From Skeletonema tropicum (lineage: Eukaryota; Bacillariophyta; Thalassiosirophyceae; Thalassiosirales; Thalassiosiraceae): a stretch of 64,000 bases of DNA. The stretch is taken from positions 1,302,001 through 1,366,000 of the forward strand of contig CM074130.1 of assembly GCA_037178625.1 (NCBI GenBank), written 5' to 3'. Below are positions 1 through 11,206 of this stretch, piece after piece (position 1 is the stretch's first letter; each line of letters begins with the position of its first letter). A program made the position numbers and the translations under genes. The notes beneath the pieces were generated by a model that did no database searches, was not told where the DNA came from, and worked only from the letters and a program-made list of their open reading frames with translations.

Positions 1-2
1 GA

Positions 3-1347
3 AGAGGTGAAGGAGTAAGATATGTATCTGGAACCAGCTACGCAGCGCCAACTGTAGCCGGTTCTGCAGCTCTGATCAGACAGTATTTTATCGAGGGATG
101 GTGCACTGTTGATCGCTGCTGTGCAGTCAAAGGTTGTGGTTCTAGTATTAGTCCTAGCAACTCTTTGATAAAAGCTTTGCTATTGAATGGAGCAGTTCCT
201 ATGACTGGAAAAGTTCAGAGAGTGCCGAATGGTGCTGTCCTCGATGAACCGTTTGCTGTTTACGATGGAAAGCAAGGATTCGGGAGAATCAATCTGCTCA
301 ACTCGGTCCCTTTGCATGGCTCCAATAAACTACAGTTGATTACTGTCAATGACAAACCAATCACACATGGAAATGAGCATGACTACATTGTTAACATTGA
401 TACTTCAAATGGGTGCAGCTCCGACCTAGCTGTGACTCTTGTGTGGATGGACCCACCAGGAGCTACAGGTTGTTTGAACTGCCTGGTAAATGATCTGGAT
501 GTGAATGTCGAAGAGCTACCAATTAGTGGTAGCTCAAAGGTATACTATCCAAATGGACTTAGCAAACGCGACAAAAGAAACACGGTCGAACGAATAGCCA
601 TCAATACTTCCAATGGAGATAGATTCAGAGTGTTAGTCAAGGCCACAAATTTGGTCTCAGAACAAAGATATTCCTTGGCAATCGCAGGTTGCTTAGCAGA
701 TGACATTGCTGCGTCAAAGAAACAACAGACAAGCACTCCTTCGAAGAGACCTACCGTCGCGCCTACGTCCAAAAAACCAGCCAACAAAGAAAGTACCCAG
801 TTAACATCATGTATGTCGCCTGATGATTGCAACAGAGCACGTAAGAAGAAGGGCATGAAAAGAATGTTTGTCGGCAAAAACGAAACAAGGGAAATACAGC
901 ATTCTTTGGGCTAGGATTTACCTCCAAGGAACAAATGGAAGACGTTGATCTACCTGGATATCGGCAGCGTCTCATGTGCGAGCTTGAACCATTGGAGACA
1001 AACGCAACGATGAATCTTTTGACGATTGCACCCTCGCCTGCTACATCAAACCAGCCATCGACCTATCCTACAATACATCCTACGCTCAATCAAACGAGTG
1101 ATCAGACAACGCAGCAGACTCTAAAGCTTACACCATGGCCTACTAATAATTCATCAGTGATACCAACACTATCTACAACTGATAGGACTGTAACCAATGA
1201 AGCAAAATGTGGCCCAAAGTAGACAAGCGCAAAATACAATGCATTTTTTCTGAAGACTACGGGGCTGATGTCGTTGAAGCAAACGCAATGTTTGAAACTG
1301 AAGACGAGTGTGTTGAGTACCTGGTTGAAATGCTTAAGAAACACTGA
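3..1347 (+). CDS. Subtilisin-like serine protease, C-terminal part, 5' truncated by window edge, two apparent frameshifts
   Basis: The frame is open from base 3. It carries GTSYAAP, the motif around the catalytic serine of peptidase family S8, so this is the end of a subtilase whose Asp and His regions lie outside the window. A beta-sandwich-like region follows, then a Ser/Thr/Pro/Lys linker. From about base 805 comes a Cys module starting CMSPDDC, which I recognise from diatom secreted proteins. The frame stops at 914, but the module plainly continues in frame 2 (AFFGLGFTSKEQ, then DLPGYRQRLMCE) to 1222, followed by a Thr/Pro-rich stretch. It continues again in frame 1 (FSEDYGADVVEANAM) to a stop at 1347. 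Both breaks are of the -1 kind and lie beside A runs near 875 and 1204. They may be assembly indels or real decay. The protease assignment is firm; the joined gene model is inference. Confidence 0.8.
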
Positions 1348-1794
1348 AGCTGACTCTTCATAAGGACTGGGATTGGTATCTTACTGTCTACTTAAACTGT
1401 TGACATCATAATATAACAACGCAACAAACACACATCACTGCATTTCCAATCGCATTCGGCTCAGAAATCCACAGATAAAGCACGACTTTACAAATAATTT
1501 CTTCCTTCTTTTCATCTAAGAAGCTGAGCTAATTCTTGATTGCCGATCATGAGCACATTATTCAAGGTTGCCCACCTGTGCAGCACTGCTACCTACGGAT
1601 GAAGCGATGTAAGCAATGCTTGCTCTTGAAATGGATTTCTTGTCGATTAGTGGGACAAACTGCGCTAGATGATTCATACTATGCCAGACAAAGAAACATT
1701 AATTAAAAAAGTATTACTCAACAGCAACGTTGTGAGATGTGAAACATCATCGAAACTTATCGCTTACATGAATTCGTGGTCTTGAATAAAGTGA
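1348..1794. other. Intergenic, nothing recognised
   Basis: AT-rich spacer between the convergent 3' ends of the protease and the lysine-rich protein. I see no coding signal, repeat or RNA gene in it. Confidence 0.5.
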
Positions 1795-2586
1795 TCAACG
1801 CAGATGGTACTGCTGAAACATATACAGTTTCTTCAATGGATGTCTTAACAGCCATCCGTTTCCATGATCTTGGCCCCAGTCATCCTCGCATGTCTGTGCA
1901 ATCTCCATTAAATGAAGGATATCATCTGTGGGACCAATGACTTTCCCTTTCATAAAGTAACATCCTTCCGGCCATCCATAAGCTTTCGACTCGTACGTAA
2001 TTCCCTCTCCCATATGTAATTTTGTGATCTGTCGAACGACGTTTCGTCGGTTTTGATGTGATAGTTCGTCTACTTCCGTCAAGTAATCCTAGCAGGATTG
2101 GAAGGTATCATGTGTTAGGTAAAAAAGGTAAAAAATATCGCTTACTCTGCTCATTTCTCAACTGCATCTTACCTCAAATTTACCCAAGAAATCTTCCTCC
2201 ATCTTCTCGTTAATTATATTTTTCTCCTTTTCACTAAGAGGAGAACTTTTCAAATCCATCGGGATCTCACATCTGAACTTTGAAGTGGTAGTCCTTGCAA
2301 CCTTCTTCTTCTTCTTCGAATTTGGAGAATCAATCTTGCGTATAATTTCATCATCCATAAGCGGTTCATATAATGCAGGCTGGCGTTTCAATCTGCGTGA
2401 AGACCGCTGGGGAGTGGCAGTGGCAGCAGCCGCCCTTTTATTCTTCTTTCGAGATGGTATTTTCGCTACAGTTGCCGACCTTTTTAGGTTTTGTTTTGCC
2501 TTATCTAGGCCAAGCTCGGCTAGACGTTTTTCATTCCGTTTAATTTTCTCTAGGCGCTGTAGCTCATACTCTGAAAGGACTGTCAT
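1795..2586 (-). CDS. Lysine-rich probable nuclear protein, two exons, unknown function
   Basis: Model: complement of join(1795..2088, 2173..2586), 235 residues. The 84-bp intron has a GTAAGA donor after codon GAG and a CTAG acceptor, in phase 0, and joins KFE to DYLTEVD. The N terminus (SEYELQRLEKIKRNEKRLAELGL) resembles the leader seen in WDR76/DDB2-like and other chromatin proteins, but no WD repeats follow here. Residues 30-100 hold several basic clusters (RKKNKR, KKKKK) suited to nuclear import. The second exon encodes a compact region rich in Trp, His and Gly (GWPEGCYFMKG, DWGQDHGNGWLLRHP) that I do not recognise. The reading of exon 2 could be extended by a further 3' intron that I cannot exclude. 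Transcribed divergently from the plastid nitroreductase gene. Confidence 0.7.
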
Positions 2587-3222
2587 GATAGATGTACTCT
2601 GTGATTGAATTCTTTATGGTACGGTACGTGGTTTAGAAGTATGGAAGGAGTGGATTAAAGATATGTATTCTCGGGCGGAAGGAGATCTTGTGTGAGGCGA
2701 GGCGATGGCATCGGCGTTGAGAAGAAGTAGTATGAAAGCTATGGTACCTTTTCTCGAGCAGAGGCAGTGAAGCTCCCTCTTCTGCACTCCCTCTATCAAA
2801 AGAGACTTGATAAGATGTAGTGCACCGATACGCAGCTCTACCCGTTCACTCTATTGGAAGCAGCGAGCGGTTGGAGGCAGCAATGCAATCTAAGTACAAT
2901 ACATATTATCATGTGTCTGCTCACTCAAAATTTGGACCAACAACCATCTTGCTGCGCTCTTTTTTCGTCTCCCGCAAAAATCAAGATCACCGCCGCAGTA
3001 GCCTACATACTTATTGTACTGATTCCTTAGTACGTTTTCGTATCTTCTTTCTCCCAAGCAGGGTTTGTGAATTTTTATTAGATCCCGAAGCACTCGAGGT
3101 AACCGGCTTCGCTAACCCTGCTTATTTCCATTCTTTTGTTGAACACAAACGCACAACAACACAACTCGAATCTGATTGAGAAGACTATTGCCTCTTACGG
3201 CCTACGAGCGAACACCTCCACC
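2587..3222. promoter_or_regulatory. Divergent intergenic region (shared promoter space)
   Basis: This 636-bp stretch lies between the start codons of two divergent genes and must hold both promoters. I see no clear TATA box or repeat. The open frames inside it have no coding character. Confidence 0.4.
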
Positions 3223-4464
3223 ATGCCACCACCTAGGAGTAACTGCGTTGTTACAGTCTTATCCGCCCTCCTATGTGCGGATCTAGCCTCTGCTTTCACC
3301 GCCGTCCCTGGAACAAATAATAATGTGGCTGTTGCTCAAATAACACAGACACAGAGAGTCCGGCCGCTCTTTGCCGATAAATCTCCAGAGCAAGATGCCG
3401 CCACAATTGCTGCAATGAACGAAGAGGCTGAATATGATTTTAATGAAGCAGATTTCGCAGATTATGCTGCTGATTACTCGGATATTGACGATGACGAAGA
3501 ATTTGATGGTGATGATGACGAAGATGAAGATCTGCTAGATGATCCTGTTAGCCTCCTCGAATTGTATGATGACTATGATAGTATTGGAGGATATGACCTG
3601 TCGCCATTTGAAAAACATGCACGTGAGGTATTCCTTACCTACGCGGAACGAGTTAGCTCTTCTATTGATCACGATTCGGAGACTCTCCATGTGAATGAGG
3701 AAAATGAGGAGAACCAATTGGAAAATAGTGGCATTCTAAAGGGTGATTTGTATTCGATGCTTCAAACTCTTGACATTCAGGCTACCGAGGAGGAAAGTGA
3801 GGCGCTGTTCAAATATCTTGACGTGGATGATTCAGGTATTGTAACACTTGACGAGTTTTTGCCGTGGTATGCAGAGGCAGTTGATTCTGTTCAGCAGATT
3901 GGCATGACCTTTCAGGAGCTTGTCAAATCGCGAAGGACTGTACATAAGTTTGACGCCACAGAAGTGGATGATGGTGTATTGAGAAGGGCAATTGAATGTG
4001 CGATTGCAGCTCCGAATCGCTCGGGAAGTGAGCCCTGGCGCTTTATTAAGCTTGGAAAGGAAACTATAGCTAGATTGGTGGAATTGAGAGGGCGGATTGA
4101 AGGATCAGGAGGATCATTTGTGTCTTGGACCAGGGTACCTCACTGGATAGTGGTGACATATCCTCGCAAGAAGCCGGATTCAGGTCCCGATGGAAATATG
4201 CAGCAAAGAGAAGATTTCAAAAGTGTTTGCTGTGCCGTGCAGAATTTCATGCTGTCGATGTGGTCAGAGGGAATAGGCACTAAATGGACAGATGGCCCTA
4301 TTCAAAGAACGGATGAGTTTGCAGAGATTTGTGGTGTTGATGTGGAGAAAGAAAAAGTTGCTGGCGTGATTTGGTATGGGTTTGCAAAAGGCGGATTGAA
4401 CCGAGGGGTGCAGGCCAAATATAGGAAGAAGGGCGTAGAGGAGGTGTTGGATATTTTGCCCTAG
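3223..4464 (+). CDS. Plastid-targeted EF-hand / nitroreductase fusion protein
   Basis: 413 residues from the ATG at 3223 (context CACCATG), chosen because it begins a bipartite plastid leader: a hydrophobic signal peptide ending ASAF|TAVPG, the diatom cleavage motif with Phe at +1. An upstream in-frame ATG at 3136 would bury this leader. Residues 60-140 are acidic and disordered (Asp/Glu runs). About 172-222 contain an EF-hand pair remnant, with a clear calcium loop DVDDSGIVTLDE. About 234-402 form a nitroreductase-family domain: SRRTVHKF and AIAAPNRSGSEPWRF are its FMN-binding N-terminal signature, and GTKWTDGPI lies in the region that closes over FMN in the dimer. Family members are FMN-dependent NAD(P)H oxidoreductases. 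The EF-hand suggests calcium control of a plastid redox enzyme, which is inference. The substrate cannot be told from sequence. Confidence 0.85.
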   Translation: MPPPRSNCVVTVLSALLCADLASAFTAVPGTNNNVAVAQITQTQRVRPLFADKSPEQDAATIAAMNEEAEYDFNEADFADYAADYSDIDDDEEFDGDDDEDEDLLDDPVSLLELYDDYDSIGGYDLSPFEKHAREVFLTYAERVSSSIDHDSETLHVNEENEENQLENSGILKGDLYSMLQTLDIQATEEESEALFKYLDVDDSGIVTLDEFLPWYAEAVDSVQQIGMTFQELVKSRRTVHKFDATEVDDGVLRRAIECAIAAPNRSGSEPWRFIKLGKETIARLVELRGRIEGSGGSFVSWTRVPHWIVVTYPRKKPDSGPDGNMQQREDFKSVCCAVQNFMLSMWSEGIGTKWTDGPIQRTDEFAEICGVDVEKEKVAGVIWYGFAKGGLNRGVQAKYRKKGVEEVLDILP

Positions 4465-4702
4465 CTAGAATGACATTGTAAGAATAATCACAGTAAAGGT
4501 ACTAATGAGATTGATCCTACCATTAACATGTACAACAAGATGCTGCATGTATGGCTTTATAATCTGTCAAGCTATTTCTTCAAAGTGAACGCTGTCCTTC
4601 AGCCTGGGAGTATCGAATAGGCCTGATAGATGGATAATTTACACAAGATAGAGATGTTCAGAGGGAAACTCAATCTATTGTTTCGCCTTCGGGAAAGCTA
4701 AA

Positions 4703-7700
4703 TCACATGAGGTTGTGCGCTTTGCTCTCTGCCATAGATGAATTACGAGCAGCAAATGATCTTGTTAGCAAGCGAGCATTGCAAGCAAAAAAATAAATCC
4801 AGGAATTGTCGACTCACCCAAGTTCTCCCAGAAACTCACAGCAACTCCCGAAAGTCCGGCGCTGTCTTCAACAGAATTCACAGCTTGAGCTTGCTCCTCT
4901 GGGGTTAAACACAGAACAGTCGCAATGACGGGAACCAACTTCCTTCTATCAGCTAACGTCTTTGCCTTCAAGTAACTGAGCATGACATTCTTGAGGTATT
5001 CGAGATTAACAACGCTATCATTACCCGATGATAACAAATTGTTATCCGACGTGATACTTGAGGACTGGCTCGTAGTCCGAAATGGACCGTAGCTTGATTG
5101 AGAAACATTTTGATGAGGGCGGGCGCCTTTCATACCAAGCTTTTCGTATCGTAACAATCTTGCATTTGCTTCTTCCATTTTATGCCTCATGTCTTCCATG
5201 ATGTCATAAGCTTCCTGCTTTTCAGCTTCGGCATCACCAAGCATATTGGCAAGTCGGTTGATCTCGTCTCTTGCAGTATTGAGTTCATTTTGCTTCTCGA
5301 TCGCGTAGAAGAGAGGTGTGCTGTCGTTTCCATGAGGGGAATCGCCATCAAATACTTCGTTGTTTCCGTCGGGTATTTCATCACCAGGATCGCCTGCAGT
5401 CTTTTCCAGCAGCGCAGTGCGAAGAGCAAGCTTTAAATCGGATATTGCCTCGTTGGCACCGAGAAGCTCCTGTTGCAACATAATGATAGTTCCATCAGCC
5501 TCATCTCTAACGCGATCTTTTGAGTGCCCATTAACATCCAACGATAAGACATTTGAATTCCGCTCAGTAACATTTTCTTGCGACTTTTCATCATTTGCAC
5601 GTTTGAAAGCAGCGGCAGAGTTGCGCTGGACTTCATCATTTAAGTCGTGGACTTCCTTTTGAAGCGAGGTACAAAGCGCTTGTTGCTCGATTAGCTTTTC
5701 ACGAAGTTCAGACTCCTTCTTCTTTACTTCAACCAAGTTTGTCCTCAGTTGACCTATTTCAACATTCAATCTCTCTCGTTCGTTTGAGTCTTCTTCGGCT
5801 TCTACCTGCATTATATCTATAGTCGATCTCAGATTATCAACAGTATCCTTCAACTTATTGATCTCGTCATTTGAAGAAAGTTTTAACTCATCAAGAAGAG
5901 ATGTTGCAGCACTAGCCCTCTGCTCGGCTTCTGACATCTTTGACTCGGCATCTCTAGCGCGCTTGACTGCATCATCTGAAGTTGATTTCGCAGCTTTTGC
6001 TTCGCTTTCTGCCTCCTCTCGAGCTTGATTGGATAATGCAAGACGAGAGTTGGCAGCAGCAAGCGCTTCTTGCGCTTTGCGTTTATACGAGGCAATCGCC
6101 TTTTCGCCAACAGCACTGCTATCTTGTATTGACTTCTCCTTTCCCTCGATTTGCTTCTCAAGTTCTTTCACCTTTGCGTTTAATGCTTCCATGTCTTTGT
6201 CTTTGTAGCCAATGGTTAGTTCATGTTGATTAATTACTGCACGTAGATTCGCCAGCTGGGTCTCGTGCACCGTCTTCGAAGATGATAACTCTTGGTTTTG
6301 AGATGTAAGTGTTCTGACTTCAACTCTTCTATCCTTCAACTCTGTTGCCACAGATTTTGCTCTTTCTTTTAGTGTATGATACGCTTCAGTAGTGGAATTC
6401 AAGTCAGCCTGTAGAGATGACACACTTGCATTCAATTCAGAGATTTTGGCATCTTTACGCGCTAATTCTTCTTCGCTGTCTTTGACTTTCCCTTCAACCT
6501 GCACCATACTTTTTCCATGACCTTGTTTCAACTTAGCAATCTCGTCGTCACGCTCATCAACGAGCTTGATTAGACCATCCACCTCATGCTTCATCGAGTC
6601 CATTTTGAGCCGCATGCCTTCGTTGCGTTCCATAACCTTTTGAAGCTCGTCGTCTTTTTCTTTCAGATCAGAATTGAACTTCTTTTCTAGCTCTCTCATC
6701 TGAGACAAAAACTTATCCTGAGATGCAACCTCTTTCCTCGCTTTATCTTTCTCTTTTTTGTCGCGTTCAAGAGAAAGTTCTTGTCGTAATGCATCTATTT
6801 CCAATTGATGTGTACGTTGCATTTCATTCATTTCTAGATGATGGCTTTCGGACATGCGTTCGAGTTGCTTCACAAAATTCTCGACTGTATGTTGAGCACT
6901 ATTTAATGGCGTGCTGTCCTCTTTTACTTTTGTATCGAGATTTTTACCGTTGTCATCATTCTGGACAGTGCCTACTTCTTGATTCTCTGACTTACCGTCT
7001 GCTTCAGAATCATCGCTTTCATCGTCGTCGTCATACATGGCATCAAGATCATCGTCATCAAAGAGGTCGTCTTCAGAGATCGGCTTATCTTTGGTTTCCG
7101 CCTCGACGTTTGTGGTTTCTGATGTATGGGGCGTGGCGACGTCATCTTGAGCCGAAGATTTCCCCCAAGAAAACATTGATGCCGTTTTTGACGACGCTTC
7201 AGTGAATAGATTTGTAGCCTGATTTTCAAACATAGAAGACGCTAAATCTGCTGCTGCTGCACCAAAGAATGTGTTGTCAGAAACTTTCTCAACTGAAGAT
7301 GCCGCATTGTTCTGCTCTGAAGATCCTGTATTGTTCTGTTGCACTACGTTCGCATCTGAGTTATCATCTCTCGAACTCTCTTGTGCATCAGCTGGTGGTG
7401 TTGAGTTTTGCACATCCAAAGATCCACTATTCGGCAGTGCTTCTTCGTGAGCACTTACGTCTCCATGTTGCGACGTATTCGGCGATACATCCAATTCATG
7501 ACTCGACTTGGTTACTGATATATTATCAGGAACTTCTTCAACTTCAGAGTGAGATTGCGTTTGTCCTTCTGCTGATTCAGAAGAAAATATCTCTTCGTCT
7601 CCATCTATCTGATCGTTCTGATCACTCCAACCATCATCTCCAACTTCATTAATAATTTCATCATCCAATAATGAATCTTCGCTTTTTACATGTTCCACTA

Positions 7701-9240
7701 CTTCGTGCTCCAAGCGTTGTTGTTCTTCTTCGAGTCTCGTTCGTTCGTCCTCGCGTTCCTCCTCTTCATTTTGAACCACTCTCAATCTCTCTTCTTCAGC
7801 AATTCGTATACATTCCTCTGCTAATCGTTCGTCCTCCAAGCGCTTTTCTTCGAGAAGTTTTGCTTCTTTTGCTTCTTCCTCTATCCTCAACCGATTCCGT
7901 TCCTGTTCTTCCTGACGCTCTTTTTCTGCTGCAGCTGCCTCTTTCTGGGCCTCTCGCTCGCTCTCCAAACGTTGTTGCTCTTCAAGCTGCCTTTGCTCTT
8001 CCTCTAACCTCAGCCGTTCCTGCTCCTGTTCTTTTTCAAGCCGCTTCCGTTCCTCTTCTTCTTGACGCTCTTTTTCTGCGGCTGCCTCTTTCTGGGCCTC
8101 TTCAAGTTGCCTTTGCTCTTCCTCTAACCTCAGCCGTTCCTGCTCCTGTTCTTTTTCAAGTCGCTCCTTCTCAGCCCGTACTTCTTCGAGTCTTTTGGCT
8201 TCTTCTTCTGCTGCTGCTTCTAATCTCAACCGCTCCCGCTCTTCCTCTTCTCGGAGCTGCTGTAGCCTCTGCTCCTCTGCAGCCCGCGCTTCTTCTGCGG
8301 CTTGACGCTCAAGCTCCACCCTCATTGTTTCTTCCTCCAATCTTAATCTCTCTTCTTCTTCTTTTAGTATCTTTAGTCTCTCTTCCTCAGCAGCCTGAGC
8401 CTCTTTTGCTGCTTGCCTCTCCCGCTGCTCCTGTTCTTTTTCCAAACGTTGCTGCTCTTCTAATCTTCTTCTTTCTTCCTCTTGTTTTTCCTCCTCCAAT
8501 TTCCTCATGCGTTCCCTCTCCTTCATCTCTTCTTCTTCTTGCAACATTTTCTCCCGTTTTATTCTCTCCTCCTCCTCCTCCTCCAGCAGTTGTTGACGTT
8601 TCTTGCTTTCTTCTTCCTCAGCCCGCAGCCGTTCCTCCTCCATTCGTTTTTGTTGCTCTTCCTCCATGATTTTTTGAGCTAATTTTTGAGATTCCTGCCG
8701 CATACGCTCGGCAGTTTCGTCAGATTCATCTACGTTATCTTCTGTAACATCAATTTCATCTTCGCCCCATGAGTCAAAGTTAAAATCGTCAACATCTTCC
8801 GATGACGTTTGTAATTTTGTTACTTTTGGAGTAGATGTAGTCGCTTCGACGTTATTATTTGTTGTTGCTATGTCCTGCTGCTGACTTTTCACAGGAGTCG
8901 AATAATGCTCTGCAGCGTTATTTCCGTTACCCGCGGTGGCAAGAGCCGCAGCTGAAACCGTTTCAGTTTGCTTTTCTTCCAGCTGATCGTCGCTACTCTG
9001 CATATCGTCCAAATTGAACAAGCCTGGACTTTGGATATGGGAAGCTTGTTCCTGAAAATAGAGAATATTCATTGCGTAATCAGATCAGTAGAGATAACAT
9101 GCCAAAAATGTTAGTGAGCTGCAACAGTTAATAAGCGAGTGGGCTGGTATAAAATTACGAAAGTGGACATAACGCACCGCGATTCTGGACGCCTCCTCCT
9201 GGGCGCGCTTTGCTAATTCTTCCAAGGAAAAGCCCCACAT
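4703..9240 (-). CDS. GRIP-domain golgin (Golgi coiled-coil tether), three exons
   Basis: Model: complement of join(4703..4728, 4818..9051, 9178..9240), 1440 residues. Exon 1 (63 nt) encodes MWGFSLEELAKRAQEEAS and joins in phase 0 through a 126-bp GTGCGT...CAG intron to EQASHIQSPGLF. Exon 2 carries acidic, disordered N-terminal sequence, a very Glu/Arg/Gln-rich helix from about residue 120 to 460, a Ser/Asp-rich linker, then long coiled coil. At about 1368-1420 is a GRIP domain (NLEYLKNVMLSYL, then LVPVIATVLCLTPEE), the Arl1-GTP-binding module that places golgins on the trans-Golgi; its conserved Tyr is present. A GTGAGT donor at 4817 and acceptor at 4729 give a short last exon ending ESKAHNLM. 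Without that splice the protein reads through to a hydrophobic tail ending at 4765. Golgi tethering is known for the family. Confidence 0.85.
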
Positions 9241-9711
9241 GATTTATGAATATGACCCTGATAGTATGAGGAACGATCACCGACTTGTTGAGTTATCTGG
9301 ATCGGATGTGGAGTCATAAAACAACGCTTCCTTTGGGAACATGGTCACGAAGCGCATCGATGAGAGGATTAGGAATGATTTTTGGTCTCTACATAGAAAA
9401 CCTAATACAAGTAAGCTGAACCCTGTAGCAAAGGTACGAAGTAGATAGTCGCTTGGACCTATCCAACCCTAACCCTATTGCTTCTGCCCTGATTGCTTCA
9501 GTGACATATCCCAACGAAGCCATCAGGATGGGTTGATTGGAAGATAGTGTCGGTGCAATATCATGGTACGCATGATATATATAAAAAATATGCATCTTCC
9601 TTATTGCAACACTTTTGCGCTTACTTTTTAAGAATTACTCAGCTGTAGCCACGCCATTAACAATAGTTCTTGCTAGAGATAAAGCCTGGGAAGAGCCGAC
9701 ATGAGACTCTT
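9241..9711. other. Intergenic, nothing recognised
   Basis: Region between the golgin start codon and the 3' end of the IGPS-like gene. It should include the golgin promoter. I see no further feature. Confidence 0.4.
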
Positions 9712-10830
9712 TTACATGAGAATGTCACCTAAATACTCTCTAGCACCTTCTCCCTTTCCACTTCTCGCCTTTGGACTAGCATACTTGACAGAACTCTTTG
9801 CCTTCATAGAGTTAATAATGGCTCCAGGATGCTCCACTGGGTCATTCCCAGCCTTGTAGAGAGCATCACTCACCCATACACAATTGAATCCCAAATCGCG
9901 ACACATCCAAGCCTCTTCTACCTCTTCCAAAGCCTTGTTATCTTTCGCTAAGATGTTGGCAATGGTACAAACCTTACGTCCCTCTGGGATAGAAAGTGAT
10001 TCAATCACCGCAAATTTGTTATCTGAGCCATCCACTCCCGTCACACTTATGATAGATGCACCAGCATTCACTGCCCCCTGCGCTTCCTCTGCATTTCCAA
10101 CATTGACAATCACCTCCAAACCAAGAGCAGCGGCATCTTTGATAAATTGCTGTACCTTCTCTTCACCAACAACTCCGTAGGTAACAGTGACAGCCTTGGC
10201 ACCAGCATCGGCAGCTTGGGCAATTTGAATCTCGTCAACAATTAAATCAGAAGAAATTACTGGCAATGGACCGGGAACATCACCACGTGCCTCCTCCTGT
10301 TCTTCTACCACAGCGACAATATCATCATATGTACATCCACCAGTACGCTCATCGGCCAATACTGCTACGGCGGCAGCTCCAAATTCACGAAATACAGGAG
10401 ATAGTATAACGGGATCGAGAACCTCTGTGAGGAAGCCACTTCCCTCGATTTTACGTTTGTATTCGGCAATTATGGTTATGGTTCCCTTCCGTTTTGTGAG
10501 CAGAGATTGCAGCTCGGTGGGTACTTGCTCCACCTCCTTCTCTGAACTATCCTTAATCTGTTGCAAGAGTGACAATACCGATTCTGGAGGTCCTTCTTGA
10601 CAGTATTTGCGCACATCGGCCTCCTTTGCCTTGCGGACGAATACGCCCAGAGCGTTGAGGGATGTTGAAGTTGTGGTGGTATGAGCGGTTTGAGATCTGC
10701 TTGGAAGGGATTGTATTACCGGAGACTTATTGGCGCCTGGAGCGAAGGCAGAGGAAGGGTCGGCTGCGAGCGTAAGGAGGGCAATGGCCGCGATGGCCGT
10801 AGGAAATCGGCGTATTCTTAGAGGCGTCAT
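9712..10830 (-). CDS. Plastid-targeted indole-3-glycerol-phosphate-synthase-like protein lacking catalytic residues
   Basis: 372 residues from the ATG at 10830, chosen because it opens a signal peptide ending SSAF|APG, the diatom plastid import motif; a longer frame upstream adds only GC-rich leader sequence. The fold matches the TrpC beta/alpha barrel from about residue 115 on: IIAEYKRK, GAAAVAVLADERTGGCTYDD, PLPVISSDLIVDEIQIAQA and AADAGAKAVTV align with the usual landmarks. IGPS makes indole-3-glycerol phosphate in tryptophan synthesis. However, the second catalytic lysine (KDF in the family) is Ser here (SSDL), the SPS phosphate-binding signature after the first Lys reads IEGSG, the catalytic Glu strand reads EVIVNVGN, and the GINNRDL strand reads SVTGVDGSDN. 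The protein is therefore probably not an IGPS by activity. It may bind a sugar phosphate or act in regulation, which is inference. Confidence 0.75.
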   Translation of the reverse strand: MTPLRIRRFPTAIAAIALLTLAADPSSAFAPGANKSPVIQSLPSRSQTAHTTTTSTSLNALGVFVRKAKEADVRKYCQEGPPESVLSLLQQIKDSSEKEVEQVPTELQSLLTKRKGTITIIAEYKRKIEGSGFLTEVLDPVILSPVFREFGAAAVAVLADERTGGCTYDDIVAVVEEQEEARGDVPGPLPVISSDLIVDEIQIAQAADAGAKAVTVTYGVVGEEKVQQFIKDAAALGLEVIVNVGNAEEAQGAVNAGASIISVTGVDGSDNKFAVIESLSIPEGRKVCTIANILAKDNKALEEVEEAWMCRDLGFNCVWVSDALYKAGNDPVEHPGAIINSMKAKSSVKYASPKARSGKGEGAREYLGDILM

Positions 10831-10925
10831 GGTTAGTGCGTAAGTGACCAAAATTTTTTGGAAAGGCGTAAGGCGTCCAAGTTGACTGAGAGCTCTCCCG
10901 CAAAAAAACGAAGAACCTGCCCCGT

Positions 10926-10972
10926 GCCGGCCGGCGCCCGGCGCCCGGCGCCCGGCGCCGGCTTTGCTATTT
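10926..10972. repeat. GC-rich tandem CGGCGCC repeat
   Basis: About 45 bases made of near-perfect CGGCGCC/CCGGCGC heptamers about 100 bp upstream of the IGPS-like start codon. It is self-complementary and could fold as a hairpin in the 5' leader, or act as a GC box. It stands out sharply from the AT-rich flanks. Confidence 0.7.
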
Positions 10973-11206
10973 GCTACTCTAGGTATTTGCATTATGCTAT
11001 GCTCTATATACTAACTTCGCAGCCGCTAGTTTGCGAGGTTAAGCAGTTAAGTTGCACTCCTGCTTGCAATCAGTTTCTATCGTAGTTGCCGCTTCGTTTC
11101 TAGCCAGGTCCATCCGCGCAGTCGTCTTATGTGAATAGTTCCCTTGCGAATGGCACATAAATAGCTGCAGCTGATCACGCAACATAAATATCTCGGCGAT
11201 CGAGAG

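Noticed and set aside
875..900. Short intron to explain the first frame change in the subtilase
   Set aside because: The only GT...AG pair that would fit gives an intron of about 34 bp, below any plausible length for this genome.
7671..8669. Long plus-strand frame rich in Leu, Pro and Val
   Set aside because: It is the antisense of the Glu/Arg-rich golgin helix; GAG/GAA codons read backwards give Leu and Phe. No coding character of its own.
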